Shown here: piece after piece, positions 55,085 to 64,000 of the stretch
Layout of the letters: each line of letters begins with the position of its first letter
How positions within the stretch are numbered: the first letter of the stretch is position 1
Assembly: GCA_023953775.1 (NCBI GenBank)
Contig: JAMLJD010000009.1
Location: forward strand, 1 to 64,000
Direction: 5' to 3'
Length of the DNA stretch: 64,000 bases
Origin: Rhizobiaceae bacterium
Lineage (GTDB): Bacteria > Pseudomonadota > Alphaproteobacteria > Rhizobiales > Rhizobiaceae
Program-made: the position numbers and the translations under genes
Notes under the pieces: model-generated
Told to the model about the DNA's origin: nothing
The model's input: the letters and a program-made list of their open reading frames with translations, nothing else
Databases searched by the model: none

Positions 55085-56398
55085 CTATTCGGCTGCCACC
55101 TTGGCGGCCGGGTTGTTGGGATGCGTCGTCCAGTTGGCGTAGACGGGGTCGACGGGCTTGCCGGTGCGCTCGTCGAGCGCCCCCGCGGCCAGCGGCTCCA
55201 TCGTGATGCAGCCTTCGACGGGGCAGACGTTGACGCACAGATTGCAGCCGACGCACTCGTCCTCCATCACCTCGAAATGGCGCTTGCCGTCGACCATCGC
55301 CGTGATCGCCTGGTGCGAGGTATCCTCGCAGGCGATATGGCAGCGGCCGCATTTGATGCAGGCGTCCTGGTCGATCCGCGCCTTGGCGATGTAGTTGAGG
55401 TTGAGATACTGCCAGTCGGTGACGTTGGGCGTCGCGCGGCCGATGACGTCGTCCAGCGTCGCGTGCCCCTTGGCGTCCATCCAGTTCTTCAGCCCCTCGA
55501 TCATCTCCTCGACGATCTTGAAGCCGTAGGTCATCGCCGCGGTGCAGACCTGGACGTTGCCGGCGCCCAGCGCCATGAACTCGGCCGCGTCGCGCCAGGT
55601 CGTGATGCCGCCGATGCCGGAGATCGCCAGGCCGCGCGTCTCCGGATCGCGCGCGATCTCGGCCACCATGTTCATGGCGATCGGCTTCACCGCCGGGCCG
55701 CAATAGCCGCCATGCGTGCCCTTGCCGTCGATCGACGGCTCCGGCGAGAACGTGTCCAGATTGACGGCGGTGATCGAATTGATCGTGTTGATCAGCGACA
55801 CCGCGTCGGTGCCGCCGGCATGCGCGGCGCGCGCCGGCTTGCGAACGTCCGTGACGTTCGGTGTCAGCTTGGTGATCACCGGCATGCGCGTGTACTGCTT
55901 GCACCAGCGCACGACCATCTCGACATATTCCGGCACCTGACCGACCGCCGCGCCCATGCCGCGCTCGCTCATGCCGTGCGGACAGCCGAAATTGAGCTCG
56001 ATGCCGTCCGCGCCCGTCTCCTCGACCAGCGGCAGGATCGCCTTCCAGGCATTTTCCTCGCACGGCACCATGATCGAGGCGATCAGCGCCCTGTCCGGCC
56101 AGTTCATCTTCACCTGCTTCATCTCGCGCAGGTTCACGTAGAGGTCGCGGTCGGTGATCAGCTCGATATTGTTGAGGCCGAGCAGCCGCCGGTCAGCGCC
56201 CCAGATCGCGCCGTAGCGCGGCCCGTTGACGTTGACGACCGGCGGGCCTTCCTCGCCGAGCGTCTTCCACACCACGCCGCCCCAGCCCGCCTTGAAGGCG
56301 CGCTCGACATTGTAGGCCTTGTCGGTCGGCGGCGCCGACGCCAGCCAGAACGGATTGGGCGACTTGATGCCGACGAAATTGTTGCGAATGTCTGCCAT
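55085..56398 (-). CDS. preA: NAD-dependent dihydropyrimidine dehydrogenase subunit PreA
   Basis: This 437-residue protein reduces uracil and thymine with FMN. The TIM-barrel domain shows PNPFWLASAPPTDKAYNVER, ELNFGCPHGMSERGMGAAVG (catalytic Cys) and AISGIGGITTWRDAAEFMAL. The C-terminal ferredoxin domain has two 4Fe-4S motifs, CIKCGRCHIACEDTSHQ and CVGCNLCVNVCPVEGC. PreT delivers the electrons. It is separated from preT by a methyltransferase gene. Confidence 0.96.
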   Translation of the reverse strand: MADIRNNFVGIKSPNPFWLASAPPTDKAYNVERAFKAGWGGVVWKTLGEEGPPVVNVNGPRYGAIWGADRRLLGLNNIELITDRDLYVNLREMKQVKMNWPDRALIASIMVPCEENAWKAILPLVEETGADGIELNFGCPHGMSERGMGAAVGQVPEYVEMVVRWCKQYTRMPVITKLTPNVTDVRKPARAAHAGGTDAVSLINTINSITAVNLDTFSPEPSIDGKGTHGGYCGPAVKPIAMNMVAEIARDPETRGLAISGIGGITTWRDAAEFMALGAGNVQVCTAAMTYGFKIVEEMIEGLKNWMDAKGHATLDDVIGRATPNVTDWQYLNLNYIAKARIDQDACIKCGRCHIACEDTSHQAITAMVDGKRHFEVMEDECVGCNLCVNVCPVEGCITMEPLAAGALDERTGKPVDPVYANWTTHPNNPAAKVAAE

Positions 56399-56410
56399 GG
56401 GTCTGTCTCC

Positions 56411-57235
56411 CTACGGGTCCAGGCGGAAGATGATCTCGACCGGCGCGATGCACCGGCGGTTGAGGCCATCGACCATGTTGGCGATCTTGGTCGGGGCATT
56501 CTCGCCCATGATGAGCGGCAGGCCGATCGGCGGAGGACCGCTTTGGGCGAGCCTGGCGGAGAGCTTCCTGAAGAATTCCCTGCCGAAATCGCCCCGGTTG
56601 CGGGTTGCAACGATGTCGAACCCGGCAGCCCTCCCGGCTGCCTCGTAGACATCGGGCGCCGCGAGGAAGGAGCCGTCCTGTCCGCTTGCCCACGGCACCG
56701 GATAGTTCAACCCTTCTTCTTCGCCGGCCATAACGTCGTAGACGGCCAAATACCCGCCGGGCTTCAGGGCCCGGGCCGCCTCGGCGAAAAGTGTCTGCTT
56801 GTCGGGAATGTTCATCCCGACATGAATGAGCGTCGCGACATCATACGCATCGTCATCCACCGGCAGGTCGGTGCCCGACCCGACCTCGAACGTCGCCGGA
56901 ACACCGACCGCGGCGCACAGCGCCTGCGCCGTCTCGACGAATTCCGGCGTCAGGTCGATACCGTGAACCGTGCAGCCGTACTGGCTGGTGAGAAACCGCG
57001 CCGTGCCGCCGATGCCGGATCCGATATCCAGCACCCTGCTTTCCTTCGACAGCGGCACCTGATCCATCAGTTCCTGCGTTGCCGCCAGTCCGCCGATGTG
57101 AAACTCGTCCACCGGCTTCAGGTCGCTCGCCGTGACCGAGGACAGATCCTTGCCGATCTTGCCGAGCGCGTCCGTGATCCGGCTCAGGAGCGTTCCGCTC
57201 GAATAGTGGTCGGCAACGACTGCCTCGACGGTCAT
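56411..57235 (-). CDS. SAM-dependent methyltransferase located between preT and preA
   Basis: This 274-residue class I methyltransferase has the SAM site VLDIGSGIGGTARFLTSQYG, the acidic loop HGIDLTPEFVETAQ and ATLIHVGMNIPDKQTLFAEA, ALKPGGYLAVYDVM. The N-terminal DLKPVDEFHIGGLAATQELM resembles glycine/sarcosine and small-molecule N-methyltransferases. It is 12 bp from preA and 22 bp from preT, so it is in the same transcript. Its substrate is not known; a pyrimidine-derived or amino-acid acceptor is possible. Confidence 0.85.
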   Translation of the reverse strand: MTVEAVVADHYSSGTLLSRITDALGKIGKDLSSVTASDLKPVDEFHIGGLAATQELMDQVPLSKESRVLDIGSGIGGTARFLTSQYGCTVHGIDLTPEFVETAQALCAAVGVPATFEVGSGTDLPVDDDAYDVATLIHVGMNIPDKQTLFAEAARALKPGGYLAVYDVMAGEEEGLNYPVPWASGQDGSFLAAPDVYEAAGRAAGFDIVATRNRGDFGREFFRKLSARLAQSGPPPIGLPLIMGENAPTKIANMVDGLNRRCIAPVEIIFRLDP

Positions 57236-57257
57236 GGCGATAGCCTCCCCCGGCTGA

Positions 57258-58613
57258 TCATGCGCTCAGCGATGCGTGAATGCTTTCGGCCGCATCCCTG
57301 CCGGCCGCGACCGCCGCGACCGTCAAATCCTCGCGATGGTCGGCGACGCAGTCGCCGCCCGCCCACACGTCCGCCAGCGACGTGCGGCCTTCGGCATCGA
57401 CCTTGATGCGCCCCTTCTCGAGCGCGATCTGCGCGCCGCTGCCGTTCAGCGCCCCGGCCTCGAACGACTGGCCGATCGCCTTGAACACCTGGTCGGCCGG
57501 CAGCGTCACCGTCTCGCCGGTGGAGCCGAGCTTGCCGTCCTTCAGTGCGGTGTATTCGAGCTCGATGCCGGTCACCGCGTCGCCGTCGCGCACCAGCGCC
57601 TTCGGCTGCAGCCAGTGCCGGATCGTAACGCCCTTCGCGGCGGCGAGGTCCTGCTCCCATTCCGACGCGTTCATCTGCTCCTTGCCGCGGCGGTAGCAGA
57701 TCGTCACCTCTTCGGCGCCGAGCAGCTTCGACTGGATCGCCGCGTCGATCGCCGTCATGCCGCCGCCGATCACCACGACGCGGCGACCGACCGGCAGCGA
57801 CGCCAGGTCCTCGGCCTGCCGCAGCCCGGCGATGAACTCGACCGCGTTCTCGACGCCGGCCGCCGCCTCGCCGTCGACGCCCAGCCCGTTGACGCCGGCG
57901 AGCCCCATGGCGAGGAACACCGCGTCATGGTCCTCGCGCAGCGAGGCGAGCGTGAAATCGCGCCCCAGCGCCTTGTCGTAGTCGATCCGGATGCCGCCGA
58001 TCGAGATCACGTAATCGACCTCTGCCTGGGCGAAGCCGTCGACGGATTTGTACGCCGCGATGCCGTACTCGTTGAGACCGCCGGGCTTCGGGCGCGCCTC
58101 GAGCACGGTGACGTCGTGGCCGTGCATGGCCAGCCGGTGCGCGCAGGCAAGACCCGCCGGCCCCGCCCCGACCACGGCGACCGTCTTGCCGCTCGAAGCC
58201 GCCCGCGCATAGAACTGCTTGCCCTGCGCCATCGCGGTGTCGGTTGCGTAGCGCTGCAACTGGCCGATCTGCACCGGCTTGCCTTCCGCCACCTCGCGCA
58301 CGCAGACCTCCTCGCACAGCGTCTCGGTCGGGCAGACGCGCGCGCACATGCCGCCGAGAATGTTCTGGTCGAAGATGGTCTTGGCCGAGCCGAGCGGATT
58401 GCCGGTCGCGATCTGCCGGATGAACATCGGGATGTCGATCGACGTCGGACAGGCCTGCATGCACGGCGCGTCGTAGCAGAAATAGCACCGGTCGGCTTCC
58501 ACCAGCGCCTCGTGATGGTCGAGCGCGGGATGCAGATCGGCGAAATTGGCCTCGTAATCCGAAGGAGCGAGCCGGCCTGCGGCGATCCCTTCCTTGTACT
58601 GCCCTGCAGTCAT
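57258..58613 (-). CDS. preT: Dihydropyrimidine dehydrogenase NAD(P)H-oxidising subunit PreT
   Basis: This 451-residue protein resembles the GltD-type electron-input module. N-terminal Fe-S motifs are CYFCYDAPCMQACPTSIDIP and CARVCPTETLCEEVCVRE. FAD and NAD sites are VAVVGAGPAGLACAHRLAMH and VVIGGGMTAIDAAIQSK. The C-terminal DVWAGGDCVADHREDLTVAA contacts FAD. It works with PreA. A RutR-like box lies upstream of its start. Confidence 0.95.
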   Translation of the reverse strand: MTAGQYKEGIAAGRLAPSDYEANFADLHPALDHHEALVEADRCYFCYDAPCMQACPTSIDIPMFIRQIATGNPLGSAKTIFDQNILGGMCARVCPTETLCEEVCVREVAEGKPVQIGQLQRYATDTAMAQGKQFYARAASSGKTVAVVGAGPAGLACAHRLAMHGHDVTVLEARPKPGGLNEYGIAAYKSVDGFAQAEVDYVISIGGIRIDYDKALGRDFTLASLREDHDAVFLAMGLAGVNGLGVDGEAAAGVENAVEFIAGLRQAEDLASLPVGRRVVVIGGGMTAIDAAIQSKLLGAEEVTICYRRGKEQMNASEWEQDLAAAKGVTIRHWLQPKALVRDGDAVTGIELEYTALKDGKLGSTGETVTLPADQVFKAIGQSFEAGALNGSGAQIALEKGRIKVDAEGRTSLADVWAGGDCVADHREDLTVAAVAAGRDAAESIHASLSA

Positions 58614-58666
58614 GCGGGTTCCCCGTATTCTTGGTTGTTGGGGAAAAGGCTAGCAGGTTTTGTTTT

Positions 58667-58682
58667 TTTATCAATCGGTCAA
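58667..58682. promoter_or_regulatory. RutR-type operator candidate upstream of preT
   Basis: TTTATCAATCGGTCAA matches the RutR consensus at 11 of 14 positions and shares the core CAATCGGTCAA (reverse of TTGACCGATTG) with the site at 49913. It lies 54 bp before the preT start codon, within an AT-rich promoter stretch (TTTTGTTTTTTTA). Confidence 0.6.
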
Positions 58683-58821
58683 ATATTTCGCCGACAACGC
58701 AAGCTCTTGAAAAGATGAGTAGAAAAGTCCAGATTTTCGATACCGCGTGAATCGCGCGGTTCGGGCGCAACCCGGGAAGCGGTGTTCGCGTTCCTCCCGC
58801 GTCTCAGCAACAGGACCGTTC

Positions 58822-59835
58822 ATGCGTCACCTCTCCTGCCCCGTTTGCCGAAACAGGCTGTTCTTCGAGAACGGCCATTGCACGATGTGCGGCACCGACG
58901 TGGTTTTCGATCTCTGCACGCTGGAGATGAAGGCCTGCGGCGAGGCCTTTTCCCGTTGTGCGAACCACGGGCGCTGCGGGTGCAACTGGACCGCCCGCGA
59001 AGCCGGCGGCCTGTGCCTCGGCTGCGGTCTGACCCAGACGATCCCGCCTGTCGACGATCCCGTCCAGTTGCGGCGATGGGCCGACGTCGAGGCGGCCAAG
59101 CGGCGCCTGATCTACGATCTGTCGCGGCTCGAACTCGCGCCGTGGCCGCTCGTTTCCGCCGACCATCCGCTCGCCTTCCGCATCCTCGTGTCGGAGGAGC
59201 ATGGCGGCAGCGGCAAGGTGGTAATGGGCCATGAGGGCGGCCTGATCACCATCGACGCGACGGAGGCCGACACCCATCGCCGCGAGGCGCGCCGGGTGAA
59301 GCTTGGCGAACCCTACCGCACGCTGCTCGGCCATATGCGCCACGAGACCGGCCACTATCTGTGGGACCTGCTGTTCGAACTCGACGGTTTCGCCGACGCG
59401 TTCCGCCGTCTGTTCGGCGACGAACGTGCCGACTACGGCGACGCGCTGGAGCGGCATTACGCCCAGGGAGCCCCTTCGGACTGGCATGACGCGCATATCT
59501 CGTCCTACGCGACCATGCATCCGTGGGAGGACTGGGCCGAGACCTTCGCCCATTACCTCCACATGCGCGACGGGCTGGAGACGGCGCGCGACAGCGGCCT
59601 GATCGCACCCGAGCGCCTTGCCGCCGCCGGCCCCGACATCAGGAGCGAGATCGGCGCCTGGATCGAGCTCGCCATCTTCATGAACACGATGAGCCGGGGC
59701 CTCGGCCATGGCGATGCCTATCCCTTCGTCATCCCCGGGCTTGTGCGCGACAAGCTGGCCTTCATCGACACATGGATCGCGAAACTCGCGACCGGTGCGC
59801 CCGGCCGGTCGCCCGCGTCCGGCCGCGCGGCGTAG
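58822..59835 (+). CDS. Zinc-binding metallopeptidase family protein (DUF2248-like)
   Basis: This 337-residue protein has an N-terminal double zinc ribbon (CPVCRNRLFFENGHCTMCG, then CANHGRCGCN and GLCLGCGL). The peptidase-like domain has the HExxH motif GHMRHETGHYLWDLLFE, the following FADAFRRLFGDERADYGDAL, and the downstream ligand region MHPWEDWAETFAHYLHMRD. The family is annotated as putative zinc peptidase; no substrate is known. I chose the ATG at 58822 because the ribbon starts there; an upstream start at 58747 adds 25 residues without similarity. Confidence 0.83.
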   Translation: MRHLSCPVCRNRLFFENGHCTMCGTDVVFDLCTLEMKACGEAFSRCANHGRCGCNWTAREAGGLCLGCGLTQTIPPVDDPVQLRRWADVEAAKRRLIYDLSRLELAPWPLVSADHPLAFRILVSEEHGGSGKVVMGHEGGLITIDATEADTHRREARRVKLGEPYRTLLGHMRHETGHYLWDLLFELDGFADAFRRLFGDERADYGDALERHYAQGAPSDWHDAHISSYATMHPWEDWAETFAHYLHMRDGLETARDSGLIAPERLAAAGPDIRSEIGAWIELAIFMNTMSRGLGHGDAYPFVIPGLVRDKLAFIDTWIAKLATGAPGRSPASGRAA

Positions 59836-59942
59836 GCGCCCTTCCTGACCTCACGTCCACTCCGGCGAAGCCTGTCCGAACACCGGCGAAAGGCGGCGTT
59901 TGGTTAAGGGGCCCGGCAAGATTCCCTTTAAGTTTTTCCTTT

Positions 59943-60545
59943 ATGCATGCCTTCATGAGTATGCGTGTTTCGAGTCGAGTTTTAGCCATTTCCCTGCTTG
60001 CCGGCCTGGCCGCCTGTGCCAAGGCGCCAAGCCAGATCAACGATCTGTGCGCCGTGTTCGACCAGAATGATGGCTGGTTCAACAACTGGCGCAGCGAGGC
60101 CCGGCGCGCCGAGCGCAAATACGGGATTCCCACGCCGATCCTGATGGCGACGGTGCGCAAGGAATCCGGCTTCAAGAGCAACGCCCGCCCGCCGCGCAAG
60201 AAGATCCTCGGCTTCATACCCGGCAAGCGCATTTCGAGCGCCTACGGCTATTCGCAGGCGCTCGACGGCACCTGGGCGCAATACAAGCGCGAGACCGGCC
60301 GCCTGACCGCGCGCCGCAACGATTTCGGCGATGCCGTCGACTTCGTCGGCTGGTATCATTCGAAGACGTCGCGCGACCTGGGCGTGGCGCCCAACGATGC
60401 CTACAGCCTCTATCTCGCCTATTACTCGGGCTGGGGCGGGTTCAAGAACGGTTCGTGGCGCGGCAATTCCAGCCTCCAGCGCTACGCGCAGGAGACCGAC
60501 GCCATGGCGCGCAAATATGCCGCGCAGATGCGCGACTGCGACTGA
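59943..60545 (+). CDS. Lytic transglycosylase (SLT domain) lipoprotein
   Basis: This 200-residue protein has a lipoprotein signal (VLAISLLAGLAAC at about residues 12-24). The SLT core follows with catalytic Glu in LMATVRKESGFKSNARPP, then ISSAYGYSQALDGTWAQYKR and SLYLAYYSGWGGFKNGSWRG. It would cleave peptidoglycan glycan chains in the periplasm. Three in-frame ATGs (59943, 59955, 59961) are possible starts. A strong terminator follows. Confidence 0.87.
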   Translation: MHAFMSMRVSSRVLAISLLAGLAACAKAPSQINDLCAVFDQNDGWFNNWRSEARRAERKYGIPTPILMATVRKESGFKSNARPPRKKILGFIPGKRISSAYGYSQALDGTWAQYKRETGRLTARRNDFGDAVDFVGWYHSKTSRDLGVAPNDAYSLYLAYYSGWGGFKNGSWRGNSSLQRYAQETDAMARKYAAQMRDCD

Positions 60546-60570
60546 TCCTGATGGTATTCCGTTGAACAAA

Positions 60571-60595
60571 GGGCGGCTCGAAAGCCGCCCTTTTT
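60571..60595 (+). terminator. Rho-independent terminator after the transglycosylase gene
   Basis: GGGCGGCT and AGCCGCCC form an 8-bp stem with a CGAA tetraloop, followed by TTTTTCC. An AAA run before the stem could let it also serve the convergent ABC gene. Confidence 0.9.
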
Positions 60596-60602
60596 CCGTT
60601 GG

Positions 60603-63366
60603 TTATCGCGGCTTCTTGCCGAACACCTTGATGTATTCGGCTTCGCCGCCCTTGGCGAGCGCCTTGGCCTGCCTCACCCAGTCGTCGCGCTCGATGCGCC
60701 CGTGGAACCTGAGATAGCCGTCGACCCACTCGCGCTCGGCCTTCTTCCACGCGGCGACCTGCGCGTAGGTGTAGATGCCGAGGCCGTTGAGGGTCTTCTC
60801 GATCTTCGGGCCGACGCCCGAGATGAGCTTCAGATCGTCCGGCTTTGCAGGCTTCTTCATGGCCGCCGGACGGCCGGCATCGGCCTTGGCCGCCTTGCCC
60901 GTCGCAGCGGGCTTCGCGGCCTTGCTCGACCCGGCCGCGTTCTCCTTGGCCTTCGCCGTCGCCCTGGTCCCGCTCTTCGGTGCCTTCGGCGCGCTGTCGG
61001 CAACCGTTCCCGGCTTCACCCTGGCATTGGCCGCCTGGCGGCCGCCGCCGACCTGGCGCGCGGTCTTCTGCGGCGCCGAGCTTCCCGGCACCGCCGAGGC
61101 CGTCCGGCTCCGCTTCGCCGTGCCGGAAGACAGTGCCAGAGCGGCGGGCGTGACGGGATCGGCGGTCTCGGAGGCAACTTCCGCCTTCTTCCCTTTCCTC
61201 GCCACCGGCGCCTTCTTGACCCTGGCCGACTTCGACGGCGCCTTGACGCCGGGGTCGGCGTCGGACTTGCCCTCGAAGCTGATCACCGGCTCCATCGTGG
61301 CAAGCTGCTCGTCGTCGAGCCAGCACAGGCTCTTGTGGCCGTTGCCCAGATCCTTCAGCGGCGGCACTTCCGTTTCGCATTTGTTGCCGGGCACGAACTT
61401 CTTCCACCGGCAGCGGGTCTGGAACGGGCAGCCCGGAGAGCGGGTTCATCGCCGACGGGATGTCGCCTTCGAGAACGATGTGCTTCTTCACCACGCTCGT
61501 ATCGGCGATCGGGATCATAAAACAAAGCGCTTCCGTATAGGGATGGTAGGGCGGCGCGAAGATCTGGTCCGTCGTGCCCTGCTCGACGATATGGCCGAGA
61601 TACATCACCACCACGCGGTCCGCGATGTAGCGCACGACCGAGAGGTCAGAAGCGGCTGATGAACAGCATCGTCGTCTTGTTCTCGCGCTGGATGTCCATC
61701 AGCAGTTCCGTCACCGCTGCCTGGACCGACACGTCGAGCGCCGACGCGGTTCGTCGGCCACCACCACCTTGGCGTTGCCCGCGAAGGCGCGCGCCACCGA
61801 TCGCCGCTGCTTCTGCCCGCCCGAAAGCTGGCGCGGCATCCGGTCAGCGAAGGCGCGCGGCAGCTTCACCAGGTCGAGCAGCTCGAACATGCGCTTGCGA
61901 GCGCTCCTCGACGCTGTTGCCGACCTTGAACTTCTCCAGCGTCCGGATGATCTGCGACCCGACCGAATGGCTTGGATTGAGCGTGTCGAAAGGGTTCTGG
62001 AACACCATCTGGATCGACGCGACGGTATCGGTGCCGCGCTCCTCGACGGCGGTCGATTCGATCTCCGTATTGCCGAGCGTCACGGTGCGGAACTTTTTCT
62101 CCGGGCCCAAGCAGCACCTTGGCCAGCATCGACTTCCGCAACCGGATTCGCCGACGATGGCGACGGTCTGGATTCGCGCGCGACGGCTTCGATCTCCTCG
62201 TTCGCCTTGACGGTGCGCGTTTCCTTGCCGCCGAAGATCGCGTTGGCGGCGACGTGGTAATATTTCTTCAGGTTCTCGATCTTCAGCGCCGGCGCGCCCA
62301 GCTTCACCGGCGGCTTGTCGGTCTTGGCGCCCTCCGGCAGCGCTTCCCAGTCGATCTCGTCGAAGCGCACGCAGCGGCTGGAAATGGCGGTCGCTGCCCT
62401 CGACCTCGATCATCGGGATTTCGGCGGCGTTGCACACACCTTCCGCGAAGTGGTGGCCTGGACCGGGAAGTACCCAGCCTTCGGCCGCTCGTGCGGCAGC
62501 GGCAGCTGGCCGGGAATGGCGATCGGCGGCCGCAGGTTCTTGTCTGCGCCGGGCAGCGGTATCGAGCGGAAAGCCCCTGCGTGTAGGGGTGGCGCATATG
62601 GTCGAACACGTCCTTGATCGACCCGGTCTCGACCGCCTCGCCCGAATACATCACCGTGATGCGGTCGCAGGTTTCCAGGATCAGGCCCAGATTGTGCGAC
62701 CTGAAGATCATCGACGTGCCGAACTCCTTGCCGAGACCCTTGACCAACTCCACGATGCCGGCCTCGACGGTAACGTCCAACGCCGTCGTCGGCTCGTCGA
62801 GCAGCAGCGCCGGCTTCGACAGAAGCGCCATCGCGATCACGATGCGCTGCTGCTGGCCGCCTGAAAGCTGGTGCGGATAGGACCGCATCATGCGCTCAGG
62901 ATCGGGCAGCCTGACGGCCCGCACCATCTCCAGCGCACGGTTGTAGGCCTCCTCCTTCGACACCTTGTCGTGGATCAACGGCACTGCATGAGCTGCTGGC
63001 CGACCTTCATGGCGGGTTCAAGCTCGCCATCGGCCTCCTGGTAGATCATGGCGATCTCGTTGCCGCGGATTGCGCGAAGCTCGTCGTCGGACATGTCAGC
63101 ATATTGCCCTTGAACTTGATCCGCCCGCCGACGATCTGCCCGACATTCGACAGGTCGCGCATGATGCCCAGCGACACGGTCGACTTGCCGCAGCCGGACT
63201 TTCGCCCACGATCCCCATCGCCTCCCCGGCAGCACGGTGCAGGAGAAATCCATCACCGCCGGGATCTCACCCTTGCGCGTGAAGAACGAGATGGAGAGGT
63301 TCTCGATCTCGGAGGATCGGCTTGGCGTCTTTTTCGATGTGCGTTGCTTTGACCGGCTTCGTTCAT
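60603..63366 (-). pseudogene. Peptide ABC transporter double ATPase with C-terminal HhH domain, frameshifted
   Basis: The frame starts MNEAGQSNAHRKRRQADP at 63366 (ATGA overlap with the permease gene). ATPase 1 shows YPHQLSGGQQQRIVIAMALL and LLLDEPTTALDVTVEAGIVE. ATPase 2 shows APALKIENLKKYYHVAANAI, SIQMVFQNPFDTLNPSHSVG, RQLSGGQKQRRSVARAFAGN and VRYIADRVVVMYLGHIVEQG. One-base shifts are frequent from 63360 to about 61430. From there a clean frame runs through the oligopeptide-type Cys motif end (GNKCETEVPPLKDLGN, SLCWLDDEQ). About 150 Ala/Lys/Pro-rich residues follow, and then a helix-hairpin-helix domain (DLKLISGVGPKIEKTLNGLG, RIERDDWVRQAKALAKGG) like the one on alphaproteobacterial NuoE. 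Total length is about 900 residues. Confidence 0.75.
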
Positions 63367-64000
63367 CGGGTTGGCCTCCGATCCTTGAGAGATTGTTCGC
63401 GCAGTGCGTCGGCGAGAAGGTTCAGGCCGAGCACAGACGACATCAGCGCGATGACGGGCGGCAGCGCCAGGTGCACGAAGGCGCGCAGGAGACGCGACGA
63501 TTCGCCCGATCGCCGTTCCCAGTCCGGGCTTTCGGGCGCGAGGCCGAGGCCGAAATAGCCAGTGCCGAGCAGGATCGTCGTGTAGCCGATCCTCAGGCAC
63601 ACATCGACGATCAGCGGCCCGCGCGCATTGGGCAGCACTTCCCACGGCATGATGTACCACGGGTTCTCGCCGCGCGTCTGGGCGGCGGCCGCGTAGTCGC
63701 GCGTCTTGATGTCCATCACCAGCCCGCGCACGATGCGGAACGCCCGGGCTGGACGCGAACACCACCGCGACGAAGATGTTCAGTTCGTTCGGGCGGATCG
63801 AGATGATGCCCGAGCGGATCGGCGTCGAACACCAGCCCGGCATAGACCCACCCGCCGATCAGCAGCGTCGGGCCGATCTGGACCGCCAGCAGGCCGGTCC
63901 GGTGCTTGTAGCGCGTGTAGAACAGCGTGCAGAAGAAGATGATCGGGAACAGGAAGAAGACGCCCGCCATCGCGTAGGGGATAGGCGTGTCCATGATGCC
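63363..64000 (-). pseudogene. Peptide ABC transporter permease (DppC-like), frameshifted and cut by window edge
   Basis: The C-terminal half is clean: RGLVMDIKTRDYAAAAQTRG (the EAA loop), IGYTTILLGTGYFGLGLAPE and PPVIALMSSVLGLNLLADAL, ending RDRRPTR-like KDRRPTR at 63363. Further upstream, in other frames, are NELNIFVAVVFASS, LVFDADPLGIISIRP and the membrane segments PYAMAGVFFLFPIIFFCTLF and LLAVQIGPTLLIGGWVYAG. The start is beyond the window. It pairs with the double ATPase that it overlaps. Confidence 0.75.

Noticed and set aside
54413-57406. A 997-codon open frame on the + strand
   Set aside because: It lies antisense to the EamA transporter, preA, the methyltransferase and part of preT, all with strong family motifs. 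GC-rich codon bias leaves the opposite frame open; its translation is Arg/His-rich low-complexity sequence.

Overview
The window is GC-rich alphaproteobacterial DNA and most likely comes from a Hyphomicrobiales (Rhizobiales) chromosome. Supporting signs are the ArsR-methyltransferase/metF pair, a CsgH-type curli chaperone, a lipid-A galacturonylation-type operon, a pcaQ-pcaCHGB layout, a thiY-like pyrimidine transporter operon with RutR, and GC-rich palindromic intergenic repeats. I see no rRNA, tRNA, CRISPR array or prophage.

Layout. 1-6.8 kb: methionine/folate and housekeeping genes (metF, trmO, a TPR protein, a MOSC protein, a KAS III-like enzyme). 7.0-8.1 kb: a lower-GC insert with a DpnI-type restriction enzyme and a zinc-ribbon protein. 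8.2-12.3 kb: ettA and a curli locus (two curlin-repeat proteins and CsgH). 12.3-17.2 kb: a lipoprotein peptidase, an alpha/beta hydrolase, and a CoA-transferase overlapping a TPP enzyme. 17.3-21.8 kb: a tightly packed lipid-linked sugar operon (GT2, LAB-N, GT2, GT39, UDP-glucuronate epimerase). 21.8-33.6 kb: phenylacetate catabolism (paaABCDE, paaK, paaI, paaZ, PaaX and a TetR regulator) with a toxin-antitoxin pair and a P450. 33.6-40.7 kb: protocatechuate and 4-hydroxybenzoate catabolism (pcaBGHC, pcaQ, pobA, pobR, an MFS pump). 40.8-50.7 kb: reductive pyrimidine catabolism (aminotransferase, ureidopropionase, dihydropyrimidinase, ABC importer) with divergent rutR. 50.7-54.9 kb: a TetR/thioesterase pair with a 44-bp palindrome, a P450 and an EamA transporter. 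55-58.6 kb: preT, a methyltransferase and preA, which perform the first step of the same pyrimidine pathway. 58.8-64 kb: a metallopeptidase, a transglycosylase, and a peptide ABC transporter whose ATPase carries a C-terminal helix-hairpin-helix tail.

How the genes work together. PreTA reduces uracil or thymine, HydA opens the ring, the M20 amidohydrolase releases the beta-amino acid, and the aminotransferase removes its amino group. RutR-like boxes upstream of both blocks suggest one regulon. The paa, pca and pob genes feed aromatic acids into central metabolism, although paaFGHJ and pcaD are absent here.

Sequence quality. Single-base frameshifts are scattered at 31-41 kb and dense at about 42.4-49.3 kb and 61.4-63.9 kb, while neighbouring stretches are clean. 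Conserved motifs stay readable across the shifts, so most are probably sequencing or assembly errors. I list those genes as frameshifted but think most are intact in the organism.
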